Part shown: positions 24,885 through 34,369 of the stretch, one piece after another
Layout: the number at the start of each line of letters is the position of its first letter
How positions within the stretch are numbered: position 1 is the stretch's first letter
DNA from: Streptomyces sp. NBC_01288
GTDB taxonomy: Bacteria; Actinomycetota; Actinomycetes; Streptomycetales; Streptomycetaceae
Reading direction: 5' to 3'
Length of the DNA stretch: 64,000 nt
NCBI RefSeq assembly: GCF_035982055.1
Contig: NZ_CP108427.1
Location: 6,385,001-6,449,000 of the forward strand
Translations under genes and position numbers: made by a program
The notes under the pieces: generated by a model
Told to the model about the DNA's origin: nothing
What the model saw: only the letters and a program-made list of their open reading frames with translations
Databases searched by the model: none

Positions 24885-25235
24885 ATGGCCTGGGTTCTGC
24901 TCGTCGTCGCCGGTCTGCTCGAAGTCGGCCGGTCGATCGGCATGCTGTGTTTATCCGGGGACACCCCCAGACCCCCGTAAACCGGCGGCTTCACCCGACC
25001 CGTCCCCAGCGTGTTCACCGGCGCCGGAATCGTCGCCAGCATGCTGCTGCTCTCGTACGCCGCGAAGTCGCTGCCCATCGGTATCGCCTACGGCGTCTGG
25101 GTCGGGATCGGCGCGGCGGGGGCGGCGGTGCTCGGCATGGTGGTGCTGGGTGAGCCTGTCACCGCCGCCCGGATCTTCTTCGTGTCCCTGCTGCTGGTCG
25201 CCGTCGTGGGGCTGAAGGCCACCTCCGGCCACTAG
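24885..25235 (+). pseudogene. SMR-family efflux transporter (SugE-like), inactivated
   Basis: The frame starts MAWVLLVVAGLLEVGRSIGM and resumes TRPVPSVFTGAGIVASMLLLSYAAKSLP to TSGH, matching a four-helix SugE/QacE protein end to end. Between them, after GIGM-equivalent codon 24, a 42-base stretch (about 24939-24980) replaces what in family members is about 12 bases. It carries an in-frame TAA at 24978-24980. The net gain is about 30 bases, so the frame is otherwise kept. The family Trp in the VGWSIG motif is also Arg here. Re-initiation at GTG 25011 would give only three helices. Confidence 0.8.
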
Positions 25236-25251
25236 CCGCCGGCAGAACCGG

Positions 25252-27699
25252 TCACTCCTTCTTGCGGCCGGTGCTCTGCGGGCCCGCTGTCGTTCCTCCG
25301 GTCGTCGTGCCGTCGGTGGTGCCGTCGGTCGTGGTTCCTGTGGTGCCGTCGGTCGTCGTGCCGTCCGTGGTCGTGCCCGTCGTGCCGCCGGTGGTCGTGG
25401 TGCCGCCGTCGGTCGTCGTGCCGCCCGTGGTGGTGGTGCCGTCCGTCGTGGTGCCGGTCGTGCCGCCGGTCGTCGTGGTGTCACCGCCGGTGGTGGTCGT
25501 GCCGCCGTTCGTCTGGCCGCCCTGCGTCTGGCCCTGGGTGCCCGGGCCGCCCGTGGTGGTCGTACCGCCGTTGTCCTGGTCGCCCGTGGTCGCCGGCTGG
25601 CTGGGCTGGAGGCTCGGGGGTGCGACCGTCTCGGCGCCGTCCTGGAGCTGGAGGTCGAAGTCGCTCGCCTCGGTGCCCTTGAGGGCCGACTTGGTGAACT
25701 GGGCCCAGATCTCGGCGGGCGCCCCGCCGCCGTTGACGCGTTCGAGGCCCATCGCGCCGTAGAGCGACTTGTGGGCGGCGGTCGTCGGGTCCTGGCCCAT
25801 GACCGAGACGACCGTCGCCAGGTCCGGGGTGTAGCCCGCGAACCAGGCCGCCGTGTCCTCCTCCGCCGTGCCGGTCTTGCCGGCCGCCGGGCGGTCGGCG
25901 CCCTGGGCCGCGGTCGCCGTGCCGTTGTCGACGACGCTCTGAAGGACCGAGGTCGTGGTGTCGGCGGACTCGCGGCTCACCGCGCGGGTCGTCTTGTTCT
26001 CCGGCAGCTTGACGTCGCTCGTGCCGTCCTTGGTGATCTTCGAGATCATCGTGTACGTGTGCCGCTCACCGTGGTTGGCGATCGTGGCGTACGCCTCCGC
26101 CATGTCGAGGACGCTCGCGGTGGACGGGCCGAGCGCGATGGACGGGGTCGCGGTCAGGTCCGGGGTGTCGGACGGGATGCCGAGGGCGACGGCGGTCTGC
26201 TTGACCTTCGTGGGGCCCACGTCGACGGCCATCTGCGCGTACACCGAGTTGACGGACTTGTCGGTCGCCGTACGGACGGTGATGTCGCCGTAGGAGGCCT
26301 GGTCCTCGTTCTCGGGCGCGTACGAGCCGCCGTTCCAGCCTTCCACGGGGCGCTTGTTGGTGCCGTCGTAGTAGGTGTTGGGCGTGATGGTCTGGCCGTC
26401 CTGGGTCTGCGAGTCGTTCTGGATCGCCGAGGCGAGGACGAACGGCTTGAAGGTGGAGCCCACTTGGAAGTCGCCGCGGGTCGCGCCGTTCGTGTACTGC
26501 TTCACGTAGTCGATGCCGCCGTACATCGCGACGATCCTGCCGGTCTTGGGATCGACCGAAGCTCCGCCCGCGCGCACGTAGTTGTCGACCTTGCGGCTCT
26601 TCTTGTCGAGCTTGGACATGACTTGGTCGTTGACGGCCTTCACGAAGGCGTCCTGCTTGCTCTTCTGGAGCGTGGTGGTGATGCGGTAGCCGCCGGCTTC
26701 GAGGGTGTCCGCGTCGATGATCTTGTTGGTGGTGAGGTAGTCCTTGATCGCGCCGACGATGTAACCCCGCTGCCCGGACATGCTCGTTGAGGCCGTCGCC
26801 TCCTTCGGCATGGGGAACTTCATGCCGGCGCGCGCGGACTCGGTGAGCCAGTGCTTCTTGACCATGCCGTCGAGGACGTAGTTCCAACGGGCCACCGCCG
26901 CGGCCTTGTTCTCCGGATGCGCCACGACGTCGTACTCGCTCGGCGCGTTCAGCAGCGCGGCGAGGTAGGCGCCGCGGCCGGCGTCGAGGGCGGTGGCGTC
27001 CTTGCCGTAGTAGGCCTGGGCGGCGGCCTGGATGCCGTACGCGTTACGGCCGAAGTAGCTGGTGTTGAGGTAGCCCTCCAGGATCTCGGCCTTTGACTCC
27101 GTGCGGTCCAGCTTGATCGAGATGAAGAACTCCTTCACCTTGCGGGTGACGGTCTGTTCCTGGCCCAGGTAGTAGTTCTTGACGTACTGCTGGGTGATCG
27201 TCGAGCCCGACTGGGTGCCCTTGCCGGTCGCGGTGTTCCACGCGGCGCGGACCATCGCCTTGGGGTCGACGGCGGACTCGGTGAAGAAGTCCCGGTCCTC
27301 GGCGGCCAGTACGGCGTGCTGGGCGTTCGCGGAGATCTGGTCGAGGCTCACGTTCTCGCGGTTCACCTCGCCGTCGCGGGCGAGTTGGGAGCCGTCCGCG
27401 TAGAGGTACACGTTGGACTGCTTCATCGCGAGGGCGTTGGCGGGCGGGATCTTGACCAGCGAGTAGCCGAGGAAGAACGCGCCGATCAGCAGCGCCACGA
27501 GCACGACGAGCCCGCCGAGCGTCATCCGCCAGGTCGGGATCGCCCGCCGCCACCCGGTGCGCTTGGGCCGCTTGGCCTTCTTGGGCTGCTCGCCCCCGGC
27601 CGCCCCGGACGCCCCAGGGGCCTCGGGTGCGGCGGCCGCTTCCGGCTCTCTCGGTGCCCAGCCCTGGTTCGGCTGCTGCGGCTGCGGCTGGTCGCTCAT
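25252..27699 (-). CDS. Class A penicillin-binding protein (bifunctional peptidoglycan synthase)
   Basis: An 815-aa bitopic membrane enzyme that polymerises and crosslinks peptidoglycan. Residues 1-50 are Pro/Lys-rich and cytoplasmic; one membrane helix lies at about 62-85. The glycosyltransferase (GT51) domain has AAEDRDFF (near 131) and GSTITQQYVKNYYLG (near 170). The transpeptidase has the nucleophile STFK (near 414), SVN (near 479) and KTGTA (near 606). The last 120 residues are a Thr/Gly-rich tail (GTTTTGG repeats), probably crossing or contacting the wall. ATG 27699 is the family start. It is divergent from the ABC transporter operon. Confidence 0.95.
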   Translation of the reverse strand: MSDQPQPQQPNQGWAPREPEAAAAPEAPGASGAAGGEQPKKAKRPKRTGWRRAIPTWRMTLGGLVVLVALLIGAFFLGYSLVKIPPANALAMKQSNVYLYADGSQLARDGEVNRENVSLDQISANAQHAVLAAEDRDFFTESAVDPKAMVRAAWNTATGKGTQSGSTITQQYVKNYYLGQEQTVTRKVKEFFISIKLDRTESKAEILEGYLNTSYFGRNAYGIQAAAQAYYGKDATALDAGRGAYLAALLNAPSEYDVVAHPENKAAAVARWNYVLDGMVKKHWLTESARAGMKFPMPKEATASTSMSGQRGYIVGAIKDYLTTNKIIDADTLEAGGYRITTTLQKSKQDAFVKAVNDQVMSKLDKKSRKVDNYVRAGGASVDPKTGRIVAMYGGIDYVKQYTNGATRGDFQVGSTFKPFVLASAIQNDSQTQDGQTITPNTYYDGTNKRPVEGWNGGSYAPENEDQASYGDITVRTATDKSVNSVYAQMAVDVGPTKVKQTAVALGIPSDTPDLTATPSIALGPSTASVLDMAEAYATIANHGERHTYTMISKITKDGTSDVKLPENKTTRAVSRESADTTTSVLQSVVDNGTATAAQGADRPAAGKTGTAEEDTAAWFAGYTPDLATVVSVMGQDPTTAAHKSLYGAMGLERVNGGGAPAEIWAQFTKSALKGTEASDFDLQLQDGAETVAPPSLQPSQPATTGDQDNGGTTTTGGPGTQGQTQGGQTNGGTTTTGGDTTTTGGTTGTTTDGTTTTGGTTTDGGTTTTGGTTGTTTDGTTTDGTTGTTTDGTTDGTTTGGTTAGPQSTGRKKE
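25285..25560 (-). repeat. Degenerate tandem repeat encoding the Thr/Gly tail of the PBP
   Basis: Imperfect repeats of units like GTCGTCGTGCCG encode runs of Thr and Gly at the PBP C-terminus. The array is irregular, without fixed unit length or spacers, so it is not a CRISPR. Slippage could change tail length between strains. Confidence 0.8.
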
Positions 27700-27920
27700 G
27701 TCGTGCACGGACTCCTGTTTCGCGTCGTACCGTCCCGCACTGCCTCGTACGTTCGTGTACGGCCTTGTGCGCTTCTGCGCCCCCAGACGAAGACTCTCGC
27801 ACCATGCGTTCCGTTCCCGCCGATCGGCACGCACTTGCCCGGAAAATGCGTGGCGTGCGTCACCACCTGCGGACTAGGCTCCTGCGCTTCGGTGTCAAGA
27901 GGTGGTGGAGGGTGGTTTCT

Positions 27921-28721
27921 GTGGGCGCTGGGCGGTTGTACGCGGCCGTCGCGGCGGGGGGTTTCAGGCGGTACGCGACGTACCGGGCGGCGACGCTCGC
28001 CGGGGTCTTCACCAACACGGTCTTCGGTGTCGTCCTCGTCTACACGTATCTGGCGCTGTGGGACGAGCGGCCGCATCTCGGGGGGTACGACCAGGCGCAG
28101 GCGGTCACGTACGTGTGGCTGGGGCAGTGCCTGTACGCGACGCTGGCGATCCAGGGCGGCGGGTTCGAGAAGGACCTGATGGAGCGCATCCGCACGGGCG
28201 ACATCGCCGTCGACCTGTACCGGCCCGCCGACCTCCAACTCTGGTGGCTGGCAAGCGACTTCGGGCGGGCCCTGTTCCAACTGCTGGGGCGGGGCGTGAT
28301 CCCGTTCGTGTTCGGCTCGTTGTTCTTCCCGATGGCGCTGCCCACGGACGTCATGTCCTGGGCGGCGTTCCTGGTGGCGCTGCTGCTCGCGATCCTCGTC
28401 AGTTTCGGCATCCGCTATCTCGCGGCCCTGAGCGTGTTCTGGCTGATGGACGGCACGGGCATCAACCAGGCCACGATGATCCTGGGGGTCTTCTGCTCGG
28501 GCATGGTGCTCCCGCTGAACGCCTTCCCGGGCGCGCTCGGCGACATCGTCCGCGCGCTGCCGTGGGCGGCGCAGCTCCAGATGCCCGCGGACGTGTTGAT
28601 GGGGAAGACCGCTCCGCTGCACGCGTACGCCTTCCAGGCGGCCTGGGCGGTGGCGCTGCTCGCGGCGGGGCGGCTGATGCAGTCGGCGGCGACGCGGAGG
28701 GTGGTGGTTCAGGGTGGCTGA
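27921..28721 (+). CDS. ABC-2 type permease, ABC2_membrane_6-like
   Basis: A 266-aa membrane protein with six predicted helices, of the ABC-2 exporter permease group (DUF990-like). The helix sets include ATLAGVFTNTVFGVVLVYTYL, then FIPVFG-like and LLLAILVSFGIRYLAALSVFWL, and the C-terminal AWAVALLAAGRLM. GTG 27921 is chosen because GGAGGG lies 8 bases upstream and the first helix follows soon. It overlaps the next permease gene by 8 bases. Together with that gene and the ATPase downstream it forms a complete exporter, substrate unknown. Confidence 0.86.
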   Translation: MGAGRLYAAVAAGGFRRYATYRAATLAGVFTNTVFGVVLVYTYLALWDERPHLGGYDQAQAVTYVWLGQCLYATLAIQGGGFEKDLMERIRTGDIAVDLYRPADLQLWWLASDFGRALFQLLGRGVIPFVFGSLFFPMALPTDVMSWAAFLVALLLAILVSFGIRYLAALSVFWLMDGTGINQATMILGVFCSGMVLPLNAFPGALGDIVRALPWAAQLQMPADVLMGKTAPLHAYAFQAAWAVALLAAGRLMQSAATRRVVVQGG

Positions 28722-29586
28722 GACGACCCGAACGAGTGAGGGGGTGATCGGCCCACATATGGGTGACGGTGAACTGCCGCGCTGGCGCGAGGGGTTGCGG
28801 GCCTACGGGATGATCGCCGGGATGTGGATCCGGTCGAGCATGACCTACCGCGCCTCCTTCGTCATCACGGTGTTCGGCAACCTGCTGGTGACCGGCCTCG
28901 ACTTCGCCACGATCCTGCTGATGTTCTCGCAGGTCCACTCGCTGGGCGGCTGGTCCCTGCCCGAAGTCGCCTTCCTCTACGGCCTGTCGGCGACCGCGTT
29001 CGGCATCTCCGACCTCGTCCTCGGCTCGATGGACGTGCTCGGCGCCCGCATCCGCGACGGCTCCTTCGACACGCTCCTCGTGCGCCCGGCACCGGTGCTG
29101 GCCCAGATCGGCGCCGACCGGTTCGCGCTGCGCCGCCTGGGCCGGATCACCCAGGGCGGCCTGGTGCTGGGGTACGCGCTGCTCCACATCGACGTCAACT
29201 GGACAGTGGGGAAGCTGCTGTTGGTGCCGATGATGCTGATCTGCGGGGCGGCGATCTTCGGCGCGCTGTTCGTGGCGGGCGCGGCCTTCCAGATCCTGGC
29301 GCAGGACGCGGCCGAGGTGCAGAACGCGTTCACCTACGGCGGCACCACACTGTTGCAGTACCCGCCGGCCGTGTTCGGCAAGGACTTCCTGCGGGGCGTG
29401 ACCTTCATGCTGCCGCTCGCCTTCGTCAACTGGGTGCCCGCCTCCTATGTGTTGGGGCGGCCGTACCCGCTGGACCTGCCGCCGGGCGCGGAGTTCGCCT
29501 CGCCGCTGGTGGCACTCGCCTTCTGCGCGCTGGCCGGGCTGGCCTGGCGCGCCGGGCTCAAGTCGTACCGAAGTACTGGGAGTTGA
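28714..29586 (+). CDS. ABC-2 type permease, second subunit
   Basis: A 290-aa membrane protein with six helices, paralogous in type to the preceding gene. It begins at GTG 28714, inside the end of that gene, so the two are translationally coupled; an inner ATG at 28759 is possible. Segments FVITVFGNLLVTGLDFATILLMF and LLVPMMLICGAAIFGALFVAGAAF are typical of the family. Its stop is two bases before the ATPase start. Confidence 0.86.
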   Translation: MAETTRTSEGVIGPHMGDGELPRWREGLRAYGMIAGMWIRSSMTYRASFVITVFGNLLVTGLDFATILLMFSQVHSLGGWSLPEVAFLYGLSATAFGISDLVLGSMDVLGARIRDGSFDTLLVRPAPVLAQIGADRFALRRLGRITQGGLVLGYALLHIDVNWTVGKLLLVPMMLICGAAIFGALFVAGAAFQILAQDAAEVQNAFTYGGTTLLQYPPAVFGKDFLRGVTFMLPLAFVNWVPASYVLGRPYPLDLPPGAEFASPLVALAFCALAGLAWRAGLKSYRSTGS

Positions 29587-29588
29587 GG

Positions 29589-30566
29589 GTGACAGAGCAG
29601 GCGTTCATCGAACTGGACGGCGTCGAGAAGGTCTTCGACGTGCGCAAGAAGACCGGGTTCATGAAACGGGAGCGGCGGCAGGTGCGGGCCGTCGACTCGA
29701 TCTCCTTCACGGTGGCGCGCGGCGAGATGGTCGGCTACATCGGTCCGAACGGCGCCGGGAAGTCGACCACCATCAAGATGCTGACCGGCATCCTCACCCC
29801 GAGCGGGGGCCGGCTGCGGGTCGCCGGTATCGACCCGTCCCGCGAGCGCACCCGGCTCGCGCACCGCATCGGCGTGGTCTTCGGCCAGCGGACCACCCTC
29901 TGGTGGGACCTCCCGCTGATCGACTCGTACAAGCTGATGCACCGCATGTACCGCATCCCGGACGCCCGTTACGCCGAGAACCTCGACCGCTGTGTCGAAC
30001 TCCTCGAACTGGGCGCCCTGTTGGACGTCCCCGTACGACAGCTCTCCCTGGGACAGCGGATGCGCGGCGACATCGCGGCGGCCCTGCTGCACGACCCCGA
30101 GGTGCTCTACCTCGACGAGCCGACCATCGGCCTGGACGTCATCTCCAAGGCCCGAGTCCGGGAGTTCCTGCGGGACTTGAACGCCGAGCAGGGCACCACG
30201 GTCCTCCTCACCACCCATGACCTCCAGGACATCGAGCAGCTGTGCTCCCGCGTGATGGTCATCGACCACGGCCGCCTGATGTACGACGGCCCCCTTGCCG
30301 GTCTGCACGAGGCGGGGGAGAGCGAGCGGACCCTGGTGGTGGACCTGGAACGGGAGTTGCCCCCGATCGAGGTGCCGGACGCGCGGGTCGTGAAGGTGGA
30401 GGGCCCGAGGCAGTGGCTGGCGTTCCCGGCGTCGGCGTCGGCGGCTCCGCTGGTCGCGCGGATCGCGGCGGAGTACCCGATGGTGGACCTGTCGGTGCGA
30501 GAGCCGGACATCGAGGCGGTGATCGCGAAGATGTACGCGGAACAGGCCGAGAAAGCGGTGTCGTAG
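29589..30566 (+). CDS. ABC transporter ATP-binding protein
   Basis: A 325-aa ATPase that powers the two permeases above. Walker A GPNGAGKST is near residue 54, the signature is LSLGQRMR (near 152, a variant of LSGGQ), Walker B is VLYLDEPTIGLD, and the switch His is in LTTHDLQD. A C-terminal extension of about 80 residues follows. GTG 29589 overlaps the upstream operon closely. The LSLGQRMR signature is characteristic of the ABC-2 exporter ATPase branch that pairs with ABC2_membrane_6 permeases. Confidence 0.93.
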   Translation: MTEQAFIELDGVEKVFDVRKKTGFMKRERRQVRAVDSISFTVARGEMVGYIGPNGAGKSTTIKMLTGILTPSGGRLRVAGIDPSRERTRLAHRIGVVFGQRTTLWWDLPLIDSYKLMHRMYRIPDARYAENLDRCVELLELGALLDVPVRQLSLGQRMRGDIAAALLHDPEVLYLDEPTIGLDVISKARVREFLRDLNAEQGTTVLLTTHDLQDIEQLCSRVMVIDHGRLMYDGPLAGLHEAGESERTLVVDLERELPPIEVPDARVVKVEGPRQWLAFPASASAAPLVARIAAEYPMVDLSVREPDIEAVIAKMYAEQAEKAVS

Positions 30567-30633
30567 GAGATGGAGAAGGCGGGCTCGCTTTCCCTCATGG
30601 CCCTGCGCGGAGTGAACTCGTAGGCTGCTCTGT

Positions 30634-31491
30634 ATGACCGACGACGCAGTCCCGGAACTCCGCGCATCCGACGCCGACCGTGAGCGGGTCGCCGAGGTGC
30701 TGCGCGACGCCGTCGCGGAGGGCCGCCTCGACATGGAGGAGTTCGAGGAGCGTCTGGAGGCGACCTACAAGGCGCGCACGTACGGCGAACTGACCCCCAT
30801 CACCCAGGACCTGCCGGTCGCCGGGGTCACCCCGCCGCCGGTGAACATGGTCAAGGAGCTGGTGGGCAGCGGGAGTTGGGCCGGGCGGATCGTCGGCGGC
30901 GAGGGGTCCTCGACCGGCGCCGTGGCCATCCTGTCCGGGTTCCAGCGCAAGGGCCGTTGGACGGTCCCGAAGCGGTTCACCTGCTTCTCCTTCTTCGGCG
31001 GCGGCGAGATCGACCTGCGCGAGGCGAACTTCGCGGACCGCGAGGTCGAGATCAACTGCATCGCGATCATGGGCGGCGCGCAGGTCGTCGTGCCGCCGGG
31101 CGTCGAGGTCGTCGTCCGCGGCATCGGCATCATGGGCGCCTTCGACCACAGCCAGGAGGGCGTGCCGGGCGACCCGGGCGCCCCGCGCGTGATCCTCACC
31201 GGCTTCGCCTTCTGGGGCGGCGTCGGCGTGGAACGCAAGGTGACCCGGGCGGAACGCCAGCGCCTCAAGGAGGAGCGCCGCCAGGAGAAACTGGAGCGCG
31301 GCTCGTCCGCCAAGCAGCTCTACGGCTCCCACCGCGACGCCCTGTCCGGCCTGCACGACGCCCACCGCGAGGCCATGGACGAACACCGCGAGGCGATCCG
31401 GCGCCGCCATGAGGAGCGCAGGGAACGGCACGAGGAGCGCCGCGAGCGGCACCGGGACCGGCGGGAGCGCAGGCACCGGGACTGGGACTGA
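30634..31491 (+). CDS. DUF1707 protein with a charged C-terminal tail
   Basis: A 285-aa protein. Residues 5-58 form the DUF1707 domain (LRASDADRERVAEVLRDA... EEFEERLEATYKARTYGEL). Residues 90-205 are a repetitive beta-rich region with FSFFGGGEIDLREANF and CIAIMGGAQVVVPPGVEVVVRGIGIMGAF, resembling the LiaF-type cell-wall-response domain. The last 75 residues are Arg/Glu/His-rich (EERRERHEERRERHRDRRERR), very likely a long charged helix. No membrane segment is visible. Such proteins are linked by domain to envelope stress response, but no direct role is known. Confidence 0.85.
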   Translation: MTDDAVPELRASDADRERVAEVLRDAVAEGRLDMEEFEERLEATYKARTYGELTPITQDLPVAGVTPPPVNMVKELVGSGSWAGRIVGGEGSSTGAVAILSGFQRKGRWTVPKRFTCFSFFGGGEIDLREANFADREVEINCIAIMGGAQVVVPPGVEVVVRGIGIMGAFDHSQEGVPGDPGAPRVILTGFAFWGGVGVERKVTRAERQRLKEERRQEKLERGSSAKQLYGSHRDALSGLHDAHREAMDEHREAIRRRHEERRERHEERRERHRDRRERRHRDWD

Positions 31492-31515
31492 CGTTTCTCC
31501 ACGAGGCGAACCGGC

Positions 31516-32847
31516 TCACAACTGAGCGGGGACCGCGCCCTTGAGGTCCGCCAGGTCGATCGTGGCGCCCATCTTCCGGTAGCCCCGGTCGCTGGGGTGG
31601 AGATGGTCGCCCGAGTCGTACTCGGCGGCGAACCTGCGCGGGGCGTACGGATCGCGCAGCGCCTTGTCGAAGTCCACGACGGCGTCGTACACCGTGCCGT
31701 TCCTGATCGCCGCGTTCACCTGCTGGCGTACGGCCTCCCGGGCCGCCGTGTACCGGAAGTAGTTGCCGAAGGGCATCAGGGTCGCGCCGATGACCTTCAC
31801 ACCCCGCGCGTGGGCCTGGCGGACCAGGCTGCGCAGGCCTGCGAGGACCCGGTCGGCGCGGGCGCCGTGCAGGACGTCGTTGACGCCGAGGTCGACGACG
31901 ACGACCTTGACGTTCGGACGGCCCAGCACGTCACGGCCGAAGCGGACGAGGCCGCTCTGGTTCTCGGCGGGCCGGCCGGCGAGGCTCGTGAGTATCTGGT
32001 TGCCGCTGATGCCCTCGTTGACGACGCTGTAGCGCGGCACGTCCCGCCCGGCGGCCAGGGCCGCGCGCAGCCGTTCCGAAAAGGCGTCCGGCCAGCGGCG
32101 GTTGGCGCTCTCCGTCGAGGTCGACCCGTCGGTGATCGAGTCGCCGAACGCGACGACCGTGCCCTTCGCCTGGTCGCTCAGCACGTCCACCGCGGTCAAG
32201 TAGCGCCAGATCGCGGTGCGTTCGCGGTACGGCGTGCCGGTCGCGTCCTCGGCGTGGTCGCCCTCGGCGAGATAGGAGATCTGCCGCGCGTACGGGTGGT
32301 AGGTGACCGGTCCCGACGCGGTGGGGGAGTAGGTGGTGACCAACAGGTCGGCGCCCGCAGGGACTTGGAGGCGCACGGCGTCGCTGAGGGTCTGCTGCCC
32401 GGCCGGGATCGTCACCGAGGTCGCGCCGCCGAAGGTCAGCCGCCGCATGGTGCCCTGGGCCGCGGCGGAGCTGTTGCGGGTGGCGGCGACGGCGATCGAG
32501 GCGTGCGTGATGCTGAGCGGGGCCTGGCCGTAGAGGTTGGAGAGGGTGATCCGGGCGCCCGCGCCGCCCGCGCTGGTGTGGACGATGTTGCGCACCGAGC
32601 GCCCCGCCGTGCCGGTCTGTTCCGTGCCGGTCTCGCCGCTCACCGGGGCGGCGGCCCAGGCGCCCACCCAGGTACCCGCCGAGGCGGGGGCGGCGGAGTT
32701 GCCGCCGGAGCGTGAGCCGGCGGAGTTCTTCCCGTCGTCGCCCCGGCTTCCGTCGCCTGCGGCGGCCCCGACGTATATGCAGACGGAAAGGACCGCGATC
32801 AGGGTGATGATCGCGGACAGTAGGGCATAACCACGAGGCTTGGTCAC
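31516..32847 (-). CDS. Exported SGNH/GDSL-type esterase
   Basis: A 443-aa extracytoplasmic hydrolase. An N-terminal membrane helix (ALLSAIITLIAVLSVCIYVGAA) anchors or exports it, followed by a Gly/Ser-rich linker and a beta-rich domain (about 50-190). The SGNH blocks are clear: FGDSITDG (Ser nucleophile, about 229), NEGISGNQI, VVDLGVNDVL (Asn), and DHLHPSDRGY (Asp, His). It cleaves ester bonds in sugars, lipids or wall polymers; the substrate is unknown. GTG 32847 has GGAGA upstream. Confidence 0.92.
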   Translation of the reverse strand: MTKPRGYALLSAIITLIAVLSVCIYVGAAAGDGSRGDDGKNSAGSRSGGNSAAPASAGTWVGAWAAAPVSGETGTEQTGTAGRSVRNIVHTSAGGAGARITLSNLYGQAPLSITHASIAVAATRNSSAAAQGTMRRLTFGGATSVTIPAGQQTLSDAVRLQVPAGADLLVTTYSPTASGPVTYHPYARQISYLAEGDHAEDATGTPYRERTAIWRYLTAVDVLSDQAKGTVVAFGDSITDGSTSTESANRRWPDAFSERLRAALAAGRDVPRYSVVNEGISGNQILTSLAGRPAENQSGLVRFGRDVLGRPNVKVVVVDLGVNDVLHGARADRVLAGLRSLVRQAHARGVKVIGATLMPFGNYFRYTAAREAVRQQVNAAIRNGTVYDAVVDFDKALRDPYAPRRFAAEYDSGDHLHPSDRGYRKMGATIDLADLKGAVPAQL

Positions 32848-32951
32848 GCGGTGGGTCTCCTCGGGTGAGTGGCAGGGCCCTGCCATTTTGCCCGATCGGG
32901 TGACTGTGGGAACTCCTGTTCCGTTCCGGGAGTCGGTCAGGAAGGGACAAT

Positions 32952-34304
32952 ATGCACGGTACCGGCGAACGGGTGGAGCGGATGGAACGGACAGAGGCGG
33001 GGTTGGGGGCGGCGACCGAGAGTGACGGGTCCCGCCGCACGATGACCACGTTCAGCGCGGCCGACCAGGAGCGACAGCGCGGCGTCCGCCGGATGAAACT
33101 GACGGCGCTCGCCCTGTTGCTCTTCGTGGCCGTCGTCTACGTGCTCGCGAAATGGGCGTCGCATGCGGGCGCGGGCCCCTGGACGGGCTATGTCGCCGCG
33201 GCGGCCGAGGCGGGCATGGTCGGCGCGATGGCCGACTGGTTCGCGGTCACCGCCCTCTTCCGCCACCCGCTGGGCCTGCCCATCCCGCACACCGCGATCA
33301 TCCCCACCAAGAAGGATCAACTGGGCGTCTCCCTGGGCGAGTTCGTCGGCGAGAACTTCCTCTCCGAGGAGGTCGTACGGCAACGCCTGCGCGCGGTCGG
33401 CATCGGCAGCCGTCTCGGCGCCTGGCTGGCGGACCCGGACCACGCGGACCGCGTGACGGCGGAACTGTCGGCGGCGCTGCGGGGCGCGCTCACCGTCCTG
33501 CGGGACTCCGACGTCCAGGCGATCGTCGGCGAGGCGATCACCCGGCGGGCCGACGCCCAGGAGATCGCGCCCGGCATCGGGAAGACGCTGGAGAGGATCG
33601 TCGCCGACGGCGGTCACAAGCGGGTCGTGGACCTGATCGTGGCCCGCGCGCACGACTGGCTCGTCCTGCACGACGAGCAGGTCATGGACGCGGTCGAGGG
33701 CGGCGCCCCCGGCTGGACCCCCAGATTCGTCGACAAGCGCATCGGCGAGCGCGTCTACAAAGAACTCCTCCGCTTCGTCACCGAGATGCGCGACATGCCC
33801 TCCCACCCGGCCCGCGGCGCCCTGGACCGCTTCCTCGGCGACTTCGCCGCCGACCTCCAGTCCGACACGGAGACCCGCGCGCGCGTGGAGCGCCTCAAGG
33901 GCGAGGTCCTCGGCCGCGGTGAGGTCCAGGACCTGATCGCCAGCGCGTGGACGTCCGTACGCTCGATGATCGTGTCGGCCGCCGAGGACGAGCGCAGTGA
34001 GCTACGGCTGCGGGTGCGGGCCTCGCTGCTGTCGCTGGGCGCGCGGATGGCCGTGGAGCCGAAGCTCCAGGAGAAGGTCGACGGCTGGGTCGAGGGCGCG
34101 GCGGTGTACGTCGTGACGACCTACCGCAAGGAGATCACCTCGCTGATCACGGACACGGTGGCGGGCTGGGACGCGGAGCACACGACCCGGAAGATCGAGG
34201 CGAACATCGGGCGTGATCTGCAGTTCATCCGGATCAATGGCACGGTGGTGGGGTCGTTGGTGGGCTTGTTGATCTATACGGTGACTCGGCTGGTGGGGGT
34301 GTAG
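32952..34304 (+). CDS. DUF445 membrane protein
   Basis: A 450-aa protein of the DUF445 (YjiN-like) family. The N-terminal helix (LTALALLLFVAVVYVLAKWA, about 55-75) and a C-terminal helix (TVVGSLVGLLIYTVTRLVG) bracket a long mostly helical domain. The conserved GAMADWFAVTALFRHPLG follows the first helix. It probably anchors at the membrane; the function is unknown. ATG 32952 has GGAAGGG upstream. Confidence 0.9.
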   Translation: MHGTGERVERMERTEAGLGAATESDGSRRTMTTFSAADQERQRGVRRMKLTALALLLFVAVVYVLAKWASHAGAGPWTGYVAAAAEAGMVGAMADWFAVTALFRHPLGLPIPHTAIIPTKKDQLGVSLGEFVGENFLSEEVVRQRLRAVGIGSRLGAWLADPDHADRVTAELSAALRGALTVLRDSDVQAIVGEAITRRADAQEIAPGIGKTLERIVADGGHKRVVDLIVARAHDWLVLHDEQVMDAVEGGAPGWTPRFVDKRIGERVYKELLRFVTEMRDMPSHPARGALDRFLGDFAADLQSDTETRARVERLKGEVLGRGEVQDLIASAWTSVRSMIVSAAEDERSELRLRVRASLLSLGARMAVEPKLQEKVDGWVEGAAVYVVTTYRKEITSLITDTVAGWDAEHTTRKIEANIGRDLQFIRINGTVVGSLVGLLIYTVTRLVGV

Positions 34305-34369
34305 GCGGGGTGTAGGGGGCGATTTTCGGGGGCACCCGGAGGGGGTTCGCTCGACGAGGAGGAACCCCG

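Noticed and set aside
25285..25560. Possible CRISPR-like or minisatellite array
   Set aside because: Units are irregular, have no spacers and encode the Thr/Gly tail of the PBP in frame.
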